Below, in pieces: positions 1 through 8,334 of a DNA stretch of 64,000 nucleotides (the stretch's first letter is position 1; each line of letters opens with the position of its first letter). Below the pieces are notes generated by a model, which was not told the origin of the DNA, did no database searches, and saw only the letters and a list, made by a program, of their open reading frames with translations. A program made the position numbers and the translations under genes. The stretch comes from CAVTBX01 sp963733135 (GTDB lineage Bacteria; Actinomycetota; Thermoleophilia; Gaiellales; Gaiellaceae), in assembly GCA_963733135.1 (NCBI GenBank), contig CAVTBX010000007.1:186001-250000 (forward strand), written 5' to 3'.

Positions 1-465
1 GGCAACTCGCCACGCGAGTTTCTGGAGGTCTCGGGCGAGACCGTCGTCCTGACCACCACGAACGGGACGCGGGCTCTCGTCACCGCGAGAGAGCGGTGCG
101 AGCGCGTGCTGGCCGCCGGCCTCATGAACCTCGCGGCTGTCGTCGCGGCCGCGCGCGAGGTCGGGGAGGATGTGGCGATCTTCTGCGCCGGCGTGCAGGG
201 AGAGTTCACGATCGACGACGCCTACTGCGCGGGGCGCATCGCGGAGCGGCTGGGGGGCGACCCTTCGGATGCTGCCGTGGCGGCGATCCGGATCTCGGGC
301 TCGTTCGGTTCACCGGAGGAGGGGCTCCTCGCCTCGAAGAGCGCCCGCAATCTCATTGCAGCCGACCTCGAGGAGGACATTGCCTTCTGCGCGCGGGAGA
401 GCGTCCTCGAGACGGTTCCTCGTGTGGCCGGGGTCGAAGGCCCCGCAGTCGAGCTCGTCGCCTGA
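1..465 (+). CDS. comB: 2-phosphosulfolactate phosphatase family protein (ComB), cut by the window edge
   Basis: The frame is open from the first base and reads GNSPREFLEV, then LTTTNGTRAL, the family signature, before ending in TGA; 154 C-terminal residues are visible. Members hydrolyse (R)-2-phospho-3-sulfolactate to sulfolactate and phosphate. In methanogens this feeds coenzyme M synthesis; the role in actinobacteria is not settled. A later ATG or GTG inside this stretch would discard the NGTRAL signature, so the gene must begin upstream of the window. The photolyase gene follows 42 bp downstream on the same strand. Confidence 0.85.
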   Translation, partial: GNSPREFLEVSGETVVLTTTNGTRALVTARERCERVLAAGLMNLAAVVAAAREVGEDVAIFCAGVQGEFTIDDAYCAGRIAERLGGDPSDAAVAAIRISGSFGSPEEGLLASKSARNLIAADLEEDIAFCARESVLETVPRVAGVEGPAVELVA

Positions 466-507
466 GGGCGGCTGCCCCGGCGGCCCCGCTGGCACACTGT
501 CCAGACC

Positions 508-1869
508 TTGGACAGAACATCGACGGCAGTGGTCGTGTTCACGCGCGACCTGCGGATCCACGACAACCCCGCACTGGCATCTTCGGCCGAGCGCGCCGAG
601 CGGGTGGTGCCGCTCTTCGTGCTCGACGACCGCATCCTCGGGAGCGAGTTCGCCAGCCCGAACCGCGTCTCGTTCCTCCGCGATTCGCTCGCCGACCTCG
701 ACGAGTCGCTCGAGCGGCTGGGGGCCCGGCTCGTCCTGCGGCGCGGCGATGTCGTCCACGAGGCGGTTGCCGTGGCGCGCGAGGTGGACGCGACGGCGAT
801 CCATCTCTCAGAGGACGTCAGCCGGTACGCGCAGGCCCGCGAGCGGAGGCTCTCTGAAGCGTGTGAGGAGGCTCGGGTCGAGCTTCGGGTGAGTCCAGGC
901 GTCACCGCCGTGCCTCCCGGCGAGGTCACGCCCGCCGGCGGTGACCACTTCCAGGTCTTCACGCCGTACTGGCGGCGCTGGAGCGAAGTCGGATTTCGGG
1001 AGGCGCTCGCCCCGCCGCGGCGGCTTGAGTTTCCGTCGGGGCTTGCCCGCGGGTCCCTTCCTGCGCTCGAGAAGCTCGTGGCCGGCCGGACTTCACCCGA
1101 TCTGCCGAAAGGAGGGGAGACCGAGGCGCGTCGCCGTCTCGCCACCTGGTCGCGCTCAGGTCTCGCGCGATACGCGGAGCGCCACGACGACCTCGGCGCA
1201 GACGGGACGTCCCGCCTCAGCCCGTACCTTCACTTCGGCTGCCTCTCACCGCTCGAGGTCGTCGAGCGTCTTGGCGGCCGCGAGGGGGCCGGGCCTTTCT
1301 TGCGGCAGCTCTGCTGGCGCGACTTCTACCACCAGCTCCTGGCGGCGAACCCGACGACACCGGACGAGGATCTCCGGCCGCGTGGGGATCGCTGGCGGGA
1401 CGATGAACAGGCGTTCGCAGCGTGGCAGGAAGGCCGCACCGGGTATCCGCTCGTCGACGCGGGGATGCGTCAACTGGCTCAGGAAGGCTGGATGCACAAT
1501 CGCGCGCGGCTCGTCACGGCCTCGTTCCTCGTCAAGGATCTCTACCTCGATTGGCGCAAGGGTGCGCAGCACTTCTTCGACCTGCTCGTCGACGGGGACA
1601 TGGCCAACAACATCGGCAACTGGCAGTGGGTGGCGGGAACCGGCGTCGACACGCGCCCGAACCGGATCTTCAACCCGACCGCGCAGGGCAAGCGCCTCGA
1701 TCCGGACGGGACCTACGTCCGGCGGTGGGTTCCGGAGCTCGCCGAGCTGGCGGGCGCCGGGATTCACGAGCCATGGAAGTCCAACGGCGGGCTCGCGCCG
1801 CTCGACTATCCCGAGCCGATCGTCGAACACGCCGAGGCCGTCCGGCGCTTCCGGGCGCGGCGTGGCTGA
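508..1869 (+). CDS. phr: Deoxyribodipyrimidine photolyase (class I cryptochrome/photolyase family)
   Basis: Light-driven repair of cyclobutane pyrimidine dimers. The N-terminus VVVFTRDLRIHDNPAL is the Rossmann-type antenna domain; the C-terminal FAD domain carries the run WMHNRARLVTASFL (about residue 328), then GDMANNIGNWQWVAGTG and RIFNPTAQGKRLDPDG. The 453-residue length is normal for class I CPD photolyases. The start is TTG at 508; an in-frame GTG at 529 would shorten the protein by seven residues and is also possible. I see no strong Shine-Dalgarno before either. Neighbouring genes do not suggest a shared pathway other than general DNA damage tolerance (imuB and dnaE2 lie downstream). 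Confidence 0.93.
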   Translation: MDRTSTAVVVFTRDLRIHDNPALASSAERAERVVPLFVLDDRILGSEFASPNRVSFLRDSLADLDESLERLGARLVLRRGDVVHEAVAVAREVDATAIHLSEDVSRYAQARERRLSEACEEARVELRVSPGVTAVPPGEVTPAGGDHFQVFTPYWRRWSEVGFREALAPPRRLEFPSGLARGSLPALEKLVAGRTSPDLPKGGETEARRRLATWSRSGLARYAERHDDLGADGTSRLSPYLHFGCLSPLEVVERLGGREGAGPFLRQLCWRDFYHQLLAANPTTPDEDLRPRGDRWRDDEQAFAAWQEGRTGYPLVDAGMRQLAQEGWMHNRARLVTASFLVKDLYLDWRKGAQHFFDLLVDGDMANNIGNWQWVAGTGVDTRPNRIFNPTAQGKRLDPDGTYVRRWVPELAELAGAGIHEPWKSNGGLAPLDYPEPIVEHAEAVRRFRARRG

Positions 1870-1890
1870 CCCGCCGAGAACGCGGCTACG

Positions 1891-2283
1891 ATGACGCCCG
1901 CCGTGTCGTGGTGGTTCTTCATCCCGCTGTACATCCTGGGCTTTCTCCTGGTGCTCCTGGGGATCGTTTTCGCGCTCTCCCGGATCCAGGGAGGCCGATA
2001 TATGCGGCCGGTCGTCACCCTGTTGGCGAAGGTGCCGTTCCTCCGGCGGATGATGGAGCGGGCGACGAAGGCGGCGATCGAACGCCAGAACCCCGACCTC
2101 GCGAGCGCGATTCGAAAGCTCGAGCGGGCCGGGGCTCACCGAGATCCGCGCCGAGCGCAGAAGGCCATGAGCCAGCTCACTGCCGCCGAGCGCCGAGCCT
2201 GGCTCCACGCGGCCGCAAACGAGGGTCCGGAAGCGTCGAACCGGGCCGAGCGCCGCAAGCGCAAGCAGCTCGGCGGTCGCTAG
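1891..2283 (+). CDS. Small membrane-anchored protein of unknown function
   Basis: 130 residues. A single N-terminal hydrophobic helix (about residues 7-30, FIPLYILGFLLVLLGIVFAL) is followed by a basic cytoplasmic part rich in Arg, Lys and Ala that contains KAAIERQNPDLASAIRKLER. No catalytic motif is visible. It begins 21 bp after the photolyase stop and could be co-transcribed. I recognise the general type (short actinobacterial proteins with one anchor and a helical tail) but no named family, so no function is assigned. Confidence 0.75.
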   Translation: MTPAVSWWFFIPLYILGFLLVLLGIVFALSRIQGGRYMRPVVTLLAKVPFLRRMMERATKAAIERQNPDLASAIRKLERAGAHRDPRRAQKAMSQLTAAERRAWLHAAANEGPEASNRAERRKRKQLGGR

Positions 2284-2313
2284 ACCTCCGGGGCCTCCGG
2301 CCTCTTGACAGCG

Positions 2314-2339
2314 CGAGGGCCGGATTGCTCCGGCCCTCG
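2314..2339 (+). terminator. Strong hairpin after the photolyase/membrane-protein pair
   Basis: Perfect 11-bp stem CGAGGGCCGGA / TCCGGCCCTCG with a 4-nt loop TTGC, 30 bp past the stop codon. There is no T-run, which is common for terminators in high-GC actinobacteria. It separates the phr unit from the SOS promoter of imuB. Confidence 0.6.
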
Positions 2340-2511
2340 AAGCCCCTTGCCGCTAGGGGGAATCGCGCCGAGAAAGACCTCGTACTTTTGGGGAGTCCGG
2401 GCCTCGCTCGCGTCCTAGCTACCCGAACTCGGCGCGCCGAATCCTCTGGCGAGACTTCCAGTGAGGGTTGCCTCGATCGCTCGCGGACATGTCCTCGAAT
2501 CGCCGAGGCCC

Positions 2512-2540
2512 TTGCAGGGGAACGCACGTTCGTGTAGAAC
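2512..2540 (+). promoter_or_regulatory. Predicted imuB promoter
   Basis: A -35-like TTGCAG (2512-2517) and a -10-like TAGAAC (2535-2540) are separated by 17 nt. Initiation would fall near 2547, a few bases before the GTG at 2552, so the message would be essentially leaderless. The first LexA box lies in the spacer and the second overlaps the -10 and start site, the geometry expected of a repressor that blocks polymerase. Confidence 0.55.
2520..2531 (+). promoter_or_regulatory. LexA (SOS) box 1, GAAC-N4-GTTC
   Basis: GAACGCACGTTC matches the Gram-positive/actinobacterial LexA operator core GAAC-N4-GTTC exactly. It sits in the spacer of the predicted imuB promoter, 5 bp before a second box. 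Confidence 0.85.
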
Positions 2541-2548
2541 ATACGTTC
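2537..2548 (+). promoter_or_regulatory. LexA (SOS) box 2, GAAC-N4-GTTC
   Basis: GAACATACGTTC is a second exact match to the LexA core. Its centre lies 17 bp from that of box 1 and it ends 3 bp before the GTG start of imuB, so binding would cover the -10 region and start site. Confidence 0.87.
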
Positions 2549-2551
2549 CCA

Positions 2552-3736
2552 GTGATCGCTTGCCTCTCCATTCCGGCCTTCGCTCTTCGGGCTTCGCTGC
2601 TCGAGCGCCAGGAGCTGCACGGGCGGCCGGTCGCCTTCGGGCCTGAGCCGGGCGGGTTGCCGCTCGTCGGGTCGTGCACGAGCGCGGCCTCGCAGGCCGG
2701 CGTCCTTCCGGGGATGCGGCTCTCGGAGGCCCTCGCCACTTGTCCCAGGCTCGTGCTCCTCGAGCACGATCCAGCCGGGGCGGAAGAGGAATGGGAGCGT
2801 GTCCTGCGCCGGCTCGAGGACGCAGGCTTCGCGGTCGAATCCGACGAGCCGGGATGCGCGTACTTTCGGACGGACGGGGTCGAGCGGCTCGCCGGGGGTC
2901 TCCAGGAGTCGCTCCGGCGTGCGCTCGATGCGGTCGGTTCCCGGTGGCAGCCGAGGATCGGGGCGGCACCGCGGCGTTTCACGGCCCTTGCCGCGGCAAG
3001 CGTCGCGCCGTCCGGCCAAGTCGTCGTCGTGGACGACGGCGAGAGCGCGCTCTTCCTCGAGCCGCTGCCGCTCGATCTCCTACCGCTCTCGCCGGAACGG
3101 CGTCAGGAGCTCTCGGAGCTTGGTGTCCGGCGGCTCGGAGAGCTTGCGCGGCTGCCGGGATCCTCGGTGGCCGATCGGCTCGGCGTGGACGGCGGTGAGG
3201 CGTGGAGACTCGCGCGTGGGGAGGACGAAGCCGGTGTCGCGGCACGGAAGCCGCCGTCCGAGCTCGCCGAGGAGCTCGAGTTTCCGGAGCCGGTGGCGAA
3301 CGAGGTCACGCTTCGACGGGCTCTCGCTGCGCTCGTCGACAGGCTGCTCGCGCGGCCTGAGCGTGGGGGGAGGGCGCCGCGCCGGGTCGCTGTTTCCGCG
3401 CGGCTGGTTGGCGGCGGCTCCTGGCGAAGAGCTCTGACGCTCCGCGAAGCGACCGCCGAGCCCGATCGCCTCCAGCTCGCGCTCGCACCGAAACTCGTGG
3501 ACGTACCTGCGCCGGCCATGACGCTCCGGCTCGAGCTCGGTGAGCTTGCGGACTCGGTTGGGACGCAGGCCGAGCTCGTCCGTCCACGGGGCAGCCGGTT
3601 ACGCGAGCGGCTACGGGACGGCCTGCGTCAGGTGCGGGTCGCCGCAGGGATCGACGCAGTCTGCACGGTCGTGGAGGTCGCTCCGTGGTCGCGGATTCCG
3701 GAGAGTCGCGCGATTCTCGTTCCGCGCGACGACTGA
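2552..3736 (+). CDS. imuB: ImuB-type Y-family polymerase-like mutasome protein
   Basis: Accessory subunit of the ImuA'/ImuB/ImuC translesion mutasome; in mycobacteria it bridges the beta clamp and DnaE2. The palm starts IACLSIPAFALRASLLE, where genuine Y-family polymerases have an acidic catalytic DMDAFF-type motif, so it is probably non-catalytic, as is usual for ImuB. The helix-hairpin-helix region (LPLSPERRQELSELGVRRLG) and a little-finger-like C-terminus follow; total 394 residues. I chose GTG 2552 because longer in-frame starts would translate through both LexA boxes and the promoter, and family members begin at this point. A small partner gene overlaps its 3' end. Confidence 0.88.
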   Translation: MIACLSIPAFALRASLLERQELHGRPVAFGPEPGGLPLVGSCTSAASQAGVLPGMRLSEALATCPRLVLLEHDPAGAEEEWERVLRRLEDAGFAVESDEPGCAYFRTDGVERLAGGLQESLRRALDAVGSRWQPRIGAAPRRFTALAAASVAPSGQVVVVDDGESALFLEPLPLDLLPLSPERRQELSELGVRRLGELARLPGSSVADRLGVDGGEAWRLARGEDEAGVAARKPPSELAEELEFPEPVANEVTLRRALAALVDRLLARPERGGRAPRRVAVSARLVGGGSWRRALTLREATAEPDRLQLALAPKLVDVPAPAMTLRLELGELADSVGTQAELVRPRGSRLRERLRDGLRQVRVAAGIDAVCTVVEVAPWSRIPESRAILVPRDD

Positions 3737-3957
3737 ACGAGCCTCGACCGGCGCTCGTCGTGGCGGAGCGGGACGTGCCGACCGAGGTCGGACACGAAGC
3801 AGTCGAGGTCGTACGGGAGGAATGGCGGGTCGTCGACCGCTGGTGGACGGAGCGACCCGTCAGGCGGCGCTACTTCGACCTCGTCTTAGAGTCCGGCCGG
3901 AACGTCGTCGTCTTCCGGGATGAGGAGGCCGGCGGGTGGTTCGGGCAGCGAAGCTAG
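3685..3957 (+). CDS. Small conserved ImuB-associated protein (DUF6504-like)
   Basis: 90 residues, centred on VREEWRVVDRWWTERPVRRR and YFDLVLESGRNVVVF, a Trp/Arg-rich block that I associate with short genes sitting next to imuB in actinobacteria (DUF6504-like). Its function is unknown; the position implies a role with the mutasome. It overlaps the last 52 bp of imuB. The start is uncertain: GTG 3685 is the upstream candidate, while the conserved part begins about residue 18. Confidence 0.7.
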   Translation: MVADSGESRDSRSARRLNEPRPALVVAERDVPTEVGHEAVEVVREEWRVVDRWWTERPVRRRYFDLVLESGRNVVVFRDEEAGGWFGQRS

Positions 3958-3962
3958 CTCGA

Positions 3963-4052
3963 GGCCGCCGGAGGCCGCCTGTGGCGGCCGGGCGAATTGC
4001 GCCGCCTTTCGCGCAATTCGTATGGAGGAACCGCGCGAGCGGTTCCGTTCAC
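3963..4052 (+). repeat. Triple-hairpin dispersed element, copy A
   Basis: Three consecutive stem-loops: GGCCGCC-TGT-GGCGGCC (3973-3989), CGAATTGCGC with its exact complement across an 8-nt loop (about 3993-4020), and GAACCGC-GCGA-GCGGTTC (about 4028-4045), then CGTTCAC. Linkers GGAGG, GGG and TATGGAG are shared with copies at 21828-21914 and 56116-56206 (both inverted). Stem sequences differ between copies but still pair. It lies between imuB's partner gene and the end of the opposite-strand TfoX-like gene. Confidence 0.85.
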
Positions 4053-4058
4053 TCCGCG

Positions 4059-4373
4059 TCAGACGCTCGAACTCGAGCGAAGCGCCGCCTCGGCCAAGGC
4101 CTCCCATTCGCCTGCCTGCTCGGGCGGAACCAGAACCCACGCTTTCATCGGCCGGCCTCGGGCCACAAAAGGCTCGGCGCCGTCGAGCGCGAGCGCGCGT
4201 TCCCTGGCGTCCGGGTCGGAGAGCTTGAAAAGCATCCAGGTGCCGTCGAGGCCGGCGATCACCTTGCCGTTTCGCTTCACGACCGGCTTGCCGAACATCT
4301 GGCTTCGTTGGACGCCAGGGTCGCGAGCGGTGAGGTCGTCGACAAGCTCCTCGTAGCGGGCCTTGGCGTCCAT
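4059..4373 (-). CDS. TfoX N-terminal-domain-like protein
   Basis: 104 residues with RSQMFGKPVVKRNGKVIAGL, then MLFKLSDPDARERALAL and GRPMKAWVLVPPEQ, the pattern of small TfoX/Sxy N-terminal-like proteins. In gammaproteobacteria TfoX/Sxy regulates competence, but stand-alone actinobacterial members have no established role. It follows the cupin gene at 4377-4778 on the minus strand with a 3-bp gap, so the two are probably one transcript. The pair is inserted between imuB and dnaE2 in the opposite orientation. Confidence 0.75.
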   Translation of the reverse strand: MDAKARYEELVDDLTARDPGVQRSQMFGKPVVKRNGKVIAGLDGTWMLFKLSDPDARERALALDGAEPFVARGRPMKAWVLVPPEQAGEWEALAEAALRSSSSV

Positions 4374-4376
4374 CGT

Positions 4377-4778
4377 CTAATCGACGTCGAAGATGTCGTA
4401 CTCGGCCGGGTCGATTTCCTCGCCGCGGTCGCGGGCGCGGAGGTAGTCGATGAAGCGCGACTCGGGCGTGTGGATGTTGAGGAAGCGGGCAGGGCCGAGA
4501 CCGGGATTCGTGAACGCGTGGACGACGCCGGGTGGGACGACGACGGACGTGCCGGCGGGCGCGCGCACCGTCTCGCCGTCGACCTGGAACTCGAGCTCCC
4601 CTTCGAGGACGTAGAACGAGTCCGCGTGCCGCTCGTGGTAATGCTGGCTGGCACCCGCGTACTCGGGGCCGACGTCGTACTCGAGCAGGTTGAGCTCCGG
4701 GATAAGTGCCTTGACCCGAAGGTCGCGGTGCGGCTTTGCGAGGAGCTCGCCCTCGCCTGGTTGGGAGACGGGATCCAT
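4377..4778 (-). CDS. Single-domain cupin protein
   Basis: 133 residues. Cupin motif 1 reads GASQHYHERHADSFYVLEGE, giving the His-His-Glu metal ligands; motif 2 is PAGTSVVVPPGVVHAFTNPG with the fourth His. This is a metal-binding beta barrel, often a small-molecule sensor, isomerase or dioxygenase; the substrate cannot be read from sequence. The C-terminus is acidic (DPAEYDIFDVD). It is upstream of the TfoX-like gene in the same transcript and diverges from dnaE2. Confidence 0.82.
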   Translation of the reverse strand: MDPVSQPGEGELLAKPHRDLRVKALIPELNLLEYDVGPEYAGASQHYHERHADSFYVLEGELEFQVDGETVRAPAGTSVVVPPGVVHAFTNPGLGPARFLNIHTPESRFIDYLRARDRGEEIDPAEYDIFDVD

Positions 4779-4936
4779 CGCCTGGAAGTGTGGCAGAGCC
4801 GGCCCAGGGCACGCACGTGGGGGCCTCGCTTCATGGGTTCCCCCGGGGGACCCCCCGTGGATTCCCCCTGGCGTCGAGCGTATCGCGGAAAAGCGCGCGT
4901 GTGGCGCACGGAATGTGCCGAAAGGCGCACGAGAGC

Positions 4937-7900
4937 GTGACGGAATACGTCGAGCTCCACTGCCACTCGGCCTACTCGTTCCTCGACGGAGCCTCGCTGC
5001 CCGAGGAACTCGCGGTGCAGGCGGCAGGGCTCGGCTACGAGGCGCTCGCGCTCACCGACCACGACGGCGTCTACGGCTCGCTCGAGTTCGCGCACGCAGC
5101 GAAGGAGTTTGGCGTCCGGCCGCTCACCGGCGCGGAGGCCACCCTCGCAGACGGTTCCCACGTCACGCTCCTCGTCGAAAACCACCGCGGCTACGCGAAC
5201 CTCTGCCGGCTCCTCACCACTGCGCACGCCCCCGAGCGCCTGAACCCGCGCCTCCCGCTCGGCGAGCTCGAGCGACTGAACGACGGGCTCGTCTGCCTCT
5301 CCGGCTGCGCCCGCGACGGGCTCGCGACGCGCGACCCGAATACCGCCGCCCGCCTCGCCCGCGCGTTCGGGCCTGAGCGCTTCTACGTCGAGCTCCAGCG
5401 GCCGTACCTGCGTGGCGACGTCCGCCGGAACGCTGCGCTCCGCGATCTGGCCTCCGCGCTCGGCGTCCGGACGGTCGTCACCGGCAACGTCCACGCCCAC
5501 AACCGGCGCCGCGCCTATCTCCAGGACGTCCTCGTCGCCGTTCGGGAGCGCACTTCCCTCGAGGCCTGCGAGCCCGCACGGCGTGGAAACGACGAGGCCG
5601 TCCTCCGGGCGCCCGAGGACGTGACCGCGCTCTGGCCCGACGACCTCGACGCGATCCGTGCCACGCGCGAGATCGCCGAGCGGCTCGAGTTCGATCTGAC
5701 TGAGGAGCTCGGCTACCGCTACCCGGACTTCTCGGACGGCACCGACCCGGCCCATGTCCAACTTGCGCAGGTCACGCGTCGCGCCTTCGACGAGCGCTAC
5801 CGACACGCGCCCGACCAGCTCCGCTCGCGCGCCGACGCGCGGCTCACCGAGGAGCTGAACCTGATCGCGGAGATCGGCCTCTCGGGCTTCTTCCTCCTCC
5901 ACTGGGAAGTGCTCGAGCTCGCCCGGGAAGTCGCAGCCGAGGTGCGCGGGCCCGGCTCGCCGCGTCATCTCCTGCCGCCCGGGCGCGGCCGTGGGAGCTC
6001 GGTCGGTTCGATCGTCTGTTACCTGACCGGGCTCTCGCACGTCGATCCGGTCTCCTCGGAGCTCTCACTGGGGCGCTTCCTGAACCGCGAGCTCCGGTCG
6101 GTGCCGGATATCGACCTCGACTTCCCGCGGGATATCCGTGAGCGTCTGATCGTCGAGGTGACCGAGCGCTACGGCCGCGAGCGGGCTGCGCTCGTCGCCA
6201 GCTTCGCCACGTACCGCTCGCGCGGTGCGATCCGCGACGTCGGCAAGGCACTAGGGCTGCCGGCGGCCGAGCTCGAACGGCTCGCCCGGCTCTCCGAGGG
6301 CTGGAACGCGACGAAGGTGGGGGAGGAGATGGCCGGCCTGCCCGGGGCCGAGGAGCGTCTCCGCTCACCTCGCTGGCGGGCCTTCCGGGCGCTCTGCTCC
6401 GAGATCGCCGGCCTGCCGCGGCACCTCTCCCAGCACCCGGGCGGCATGGTGATCTCCTCACGGCCGCTCGTGGAGCTCGTCCCGGTCGAGCCCGCCGCGA
6501 TGGAGGGACGGCAGCTCTGCCAGTGGGACAAGGACTCCTGTGCCGATGCCGGTTTCCTGAAGATCGACCTGCTCGGGCTTGGGATGCTCTCGGCCGTCGA
6601 GGAGTGCGTCGACCAGATCGTGCGCCTGCGCGGCAAGCGGATCGACCTCTCGCGGATCCCTCTCGACGACGCCGCGGTTTATGAGGAGATCCAGGCGGCG
6701 GACACCGTCGGGCTCTTCCAGATCGAGAGCCGGGCACAGATGCAAAGCCTCCTCCGCACGCGGCCCGAGAACCTCGACGACCTGACGGTGCAGGTCGCGC
6801 TCGTCCGGCCAGGGCCGATCCAGGGCAAGGCCGTGCACCCGTACATCGAGCGTCGCCAGCGCAGGCGCGAGGATCCCGCCTACGAGCCGCCCTACGACCA
6901 CCCGCTGCTCGCAGACTGTCTGCGGGACACGCTCGGCGTCGTCGTCTTCCAGGATCAGGTGCTCGAGGTGGCGATGGCGCTCGCGGGCTTTGCCGTCGGC
7001 GAGGCGGAGGGTCTCAGGCGCGCGATGAGCCGGAAGCGGAGCGAGGCCGCACTCCTCGCGCATCGCGACCGCTTCCTCGAGGGAGCGGCGGAAAACGGCG
7101 TCGACACCGAGACCGCCGAGCTCGTCTGGTCGAAGCTGATCGGGTTCGCGGCCTTTGGCTTCCCGAAGTCGCACGCGGCTGCGTTCGGGCTCCTCGCATA
7201 CCAGTCGGCGTGGCTCCGTCACCACTATCCGGCTGAGTTCCTGTGCGCGCTTCTGAACGCGCAGCCGATGGGCTTCTATCCGCCGGCGAGCCTCGTGCGG
7301 GACGCGCAGCGGCACGGAGTCGAGGTGCGTGCACCCGACGTCAACGCGAGCGCCGCGAAGTGCCGGATCGAGGGCGCCGCGGTTCGCGTCGGGCTCGGGT
7401 ACATCCGGTCGATCGGCGAGACCCCGGCCGAGGCGCTCGTCGACGAGCGAGAGCAGAGCGGGCCGTTCACCGGCGTGCGGGATCTCGCCCAGCGCGCGCC
7501 TGTCGAGCGGCCCGTGCTCGAGGCGCTTGTCGCGTCGGGGGCGTGCGACGGCTTCGGCTGGCCGCGGCGGCAGCTTCTCTGGCGACTGGGCCTCGCGCCG
7601 CGCTCGATCTCGGCGGGCGCAGGCGGGGAGGAGCGTCAGCTCGCTCTGGCACTCGAGCCTGCCACCGCGATTCCAGACCTGGCCGAGCAGACAGAGTGGG
7701 AGCGGATGCTCGCCGACTATCGACTGACGAGCCTCTCGGTCGGGATGCACCCGCTCGAGCTCTTGCGACCGCACCTGCCCGGGGAAGTCCTTTCGAGCGT
7801 CGAGCTCAAAGAGCTTCCACACGGTTCCCCGGTCGCGCTGGCCGGGCTCGTCGTCGCGCGCCAGCGGCCGGCGACAGCGAAGGGCGTCGTCTTCATGCTC

Positions 7901-8146
7901 GTCGAGGACGAGCACGGCCAGACGAACCTCATCGTTCCGCCGCCGGTCTACGAGCGCTTCCGGGGAATCGTCCGAGGCGAGCCGCTCATCCTCGCCCGCG
8001 GTCGGTACGAGCGCTACGAACGGAACAGGAACGTCGTCGTGGAGGAGATCGTGACCCTGGCGCCGCTCGCTCGCCGAGCAGCCCACGACCGTGAGGTAAG
8101 CGTGGCTCTTCCGAGCGCCCACCATTTCGGTGCCGGCCACCGTTAG
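4937..8146 (+). CDS. dnaE2: Error-prone DNA polymerase III alpha subunit, DnaE2/ImuC
   Basis: Catalytic polymerase of the damage-induced mutasome. Order: PHP domain (YVELHCHSAYSFLDG at the start, ALTDHDG about residue 45), C-family polymerase palm with VPDIDLDFPRDIRE, helix-hairpin-helix, and a C-terminal OB fold (VFMLVEDEHGQTNLIVPPPV). The 1069-residue length fits DnaE2 and is shorter than replicative DnaE1. GTG 4937 is chosen because homologues begin just before the PHP histidines; ATG 4913 is an alternative. No GAAC-N4-GTTC box is visible in the 150 bp upstream, so SOS control is not supported by sequence for this copy, unlike imuB. Confidence 0.95.
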   Translation: MTEYVELHCHSAYSFLDGASLPEELAVQAAGLGYEALALTDHDGVYGSLEFAHAAKEFGVRPLTGAEATLADGSHVTLLVENHRGYANLCRLLTTAHAPERLNPRLPLGELERLNDGLVCLSGCARDGLATRDPNTAARLARAFGPERFYVELQRPYLRGDVRRNAALRDLASALGVRTVVTGNVHAHNRRRAYLQDVLVAVRERTSLEACEPARRGNDEAVLRAPEDVTALWPDDLDAIRATREIAERLEFDLTEELGYRYPDFSDGTDPAHVQLAQVTRRAFDERYRHAPDQLRSRADARLTEELNLIAEIGLSGFFLLHWEVLELAREVAAEVRGPGSPRHLLPPGRGRGSSVGSIVCYLTGLSHVDPVSSELSLGRFLNRELRSVPDIDLDFPRDIRERLIVEVTERYGRERAALVASFATYRSRGAIRDVGKALGLPAAELERLARLSEGWNATKVGEEMAGLPGAEERLRSPRWRAFRALCSEIAGLPRHLSQHPGGMVISSRPLVELVPVEPAAMEGRQLCQWDKDSCADAGFLKIDLLGLGMLSAVEECVDQIVRLRGKRIDLSRIPLDDAAVYEEIQAADTVGLFQIESRAQMQSLLRTRPENLDDLTVQVALVRPGPIQGKAVHPYIERRQRRREDPAYEPPYDHPLLADCLRDTLGVVVFQDQVLEVAMALAGFAVGEAEGLRRAMSRKRSEAALLAHRDRFLEGAAENGVDTETAELVWSKLIGFAAFGFPKSHAAAFGLLAYQSAWLRHHYPAEFLCALLNAQPMGFYPPASLVRDAQRHGVEVRAPDVNASAAKCRIEGAAVRVGLGYIRSIGETPAEALVDEREQSGPFTGVRDLAQRAPVERPVLEALVASGACDGFGWPRRQLLWRLGLAPRSISAGAGGEERQLALALEPATAIPDLAEQTEWERMLADYRLTSLSVGMHPLELLRPHLPGEVLSSVELKELPHGSPVALAGLVVARQRPATAKGVVFMLVEDEHGQTNLIVPPPVYERFRGIVRGEPLILARGRYERYERNRNVVVEEIVTLAPLARRAAHDREVSVALPSAHHFGAGHR

Positions 8147-8301
8147 CGCCCGTCAAGGCTCCTCCTGTGCCGCGGAGCATCCGCGGCGGTCGGCGGAACC
8201 ATTCCTATCTCAACGGGACGCGTAGACGGGGACGCGCCACGAAGTTGTCACACCTGCGTCGCACTCTCGTCACCCGAGCCATGCCCATCTCGGCCGATTC
8301 G

Positions 8302-8318
8302 CGAGGGTCAGACCCTCG
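8302..8318. terminator. Hairpin between convergent dnaE2 and the LuxR regulator gene
   Basis: CGAGGGT-CAG-ACCCTCG, a perfect 7-bp stem, lies between the two converging 3' ends and could serve both. The remaining gap from 8147 holds nothing else I recognise. Confidence 0.45.
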
Positions 8319-8334
8319 TGGCCTCGCCGATGGC

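Noticed and set aside
2468..2551. ATG/CTG-proximal upstream extension of imuB
   Set aside because: It would translate through two LexA boxes and the promoter; homologues begin at the IPAFAL motif just after GTG 2552.
4850..4936. SOS box before dnaE2
   Set aside because: No GAAC-N4-GTTC or one-mismatch version seen; the palindromic G/C runs at 4832-4862 do not fit.
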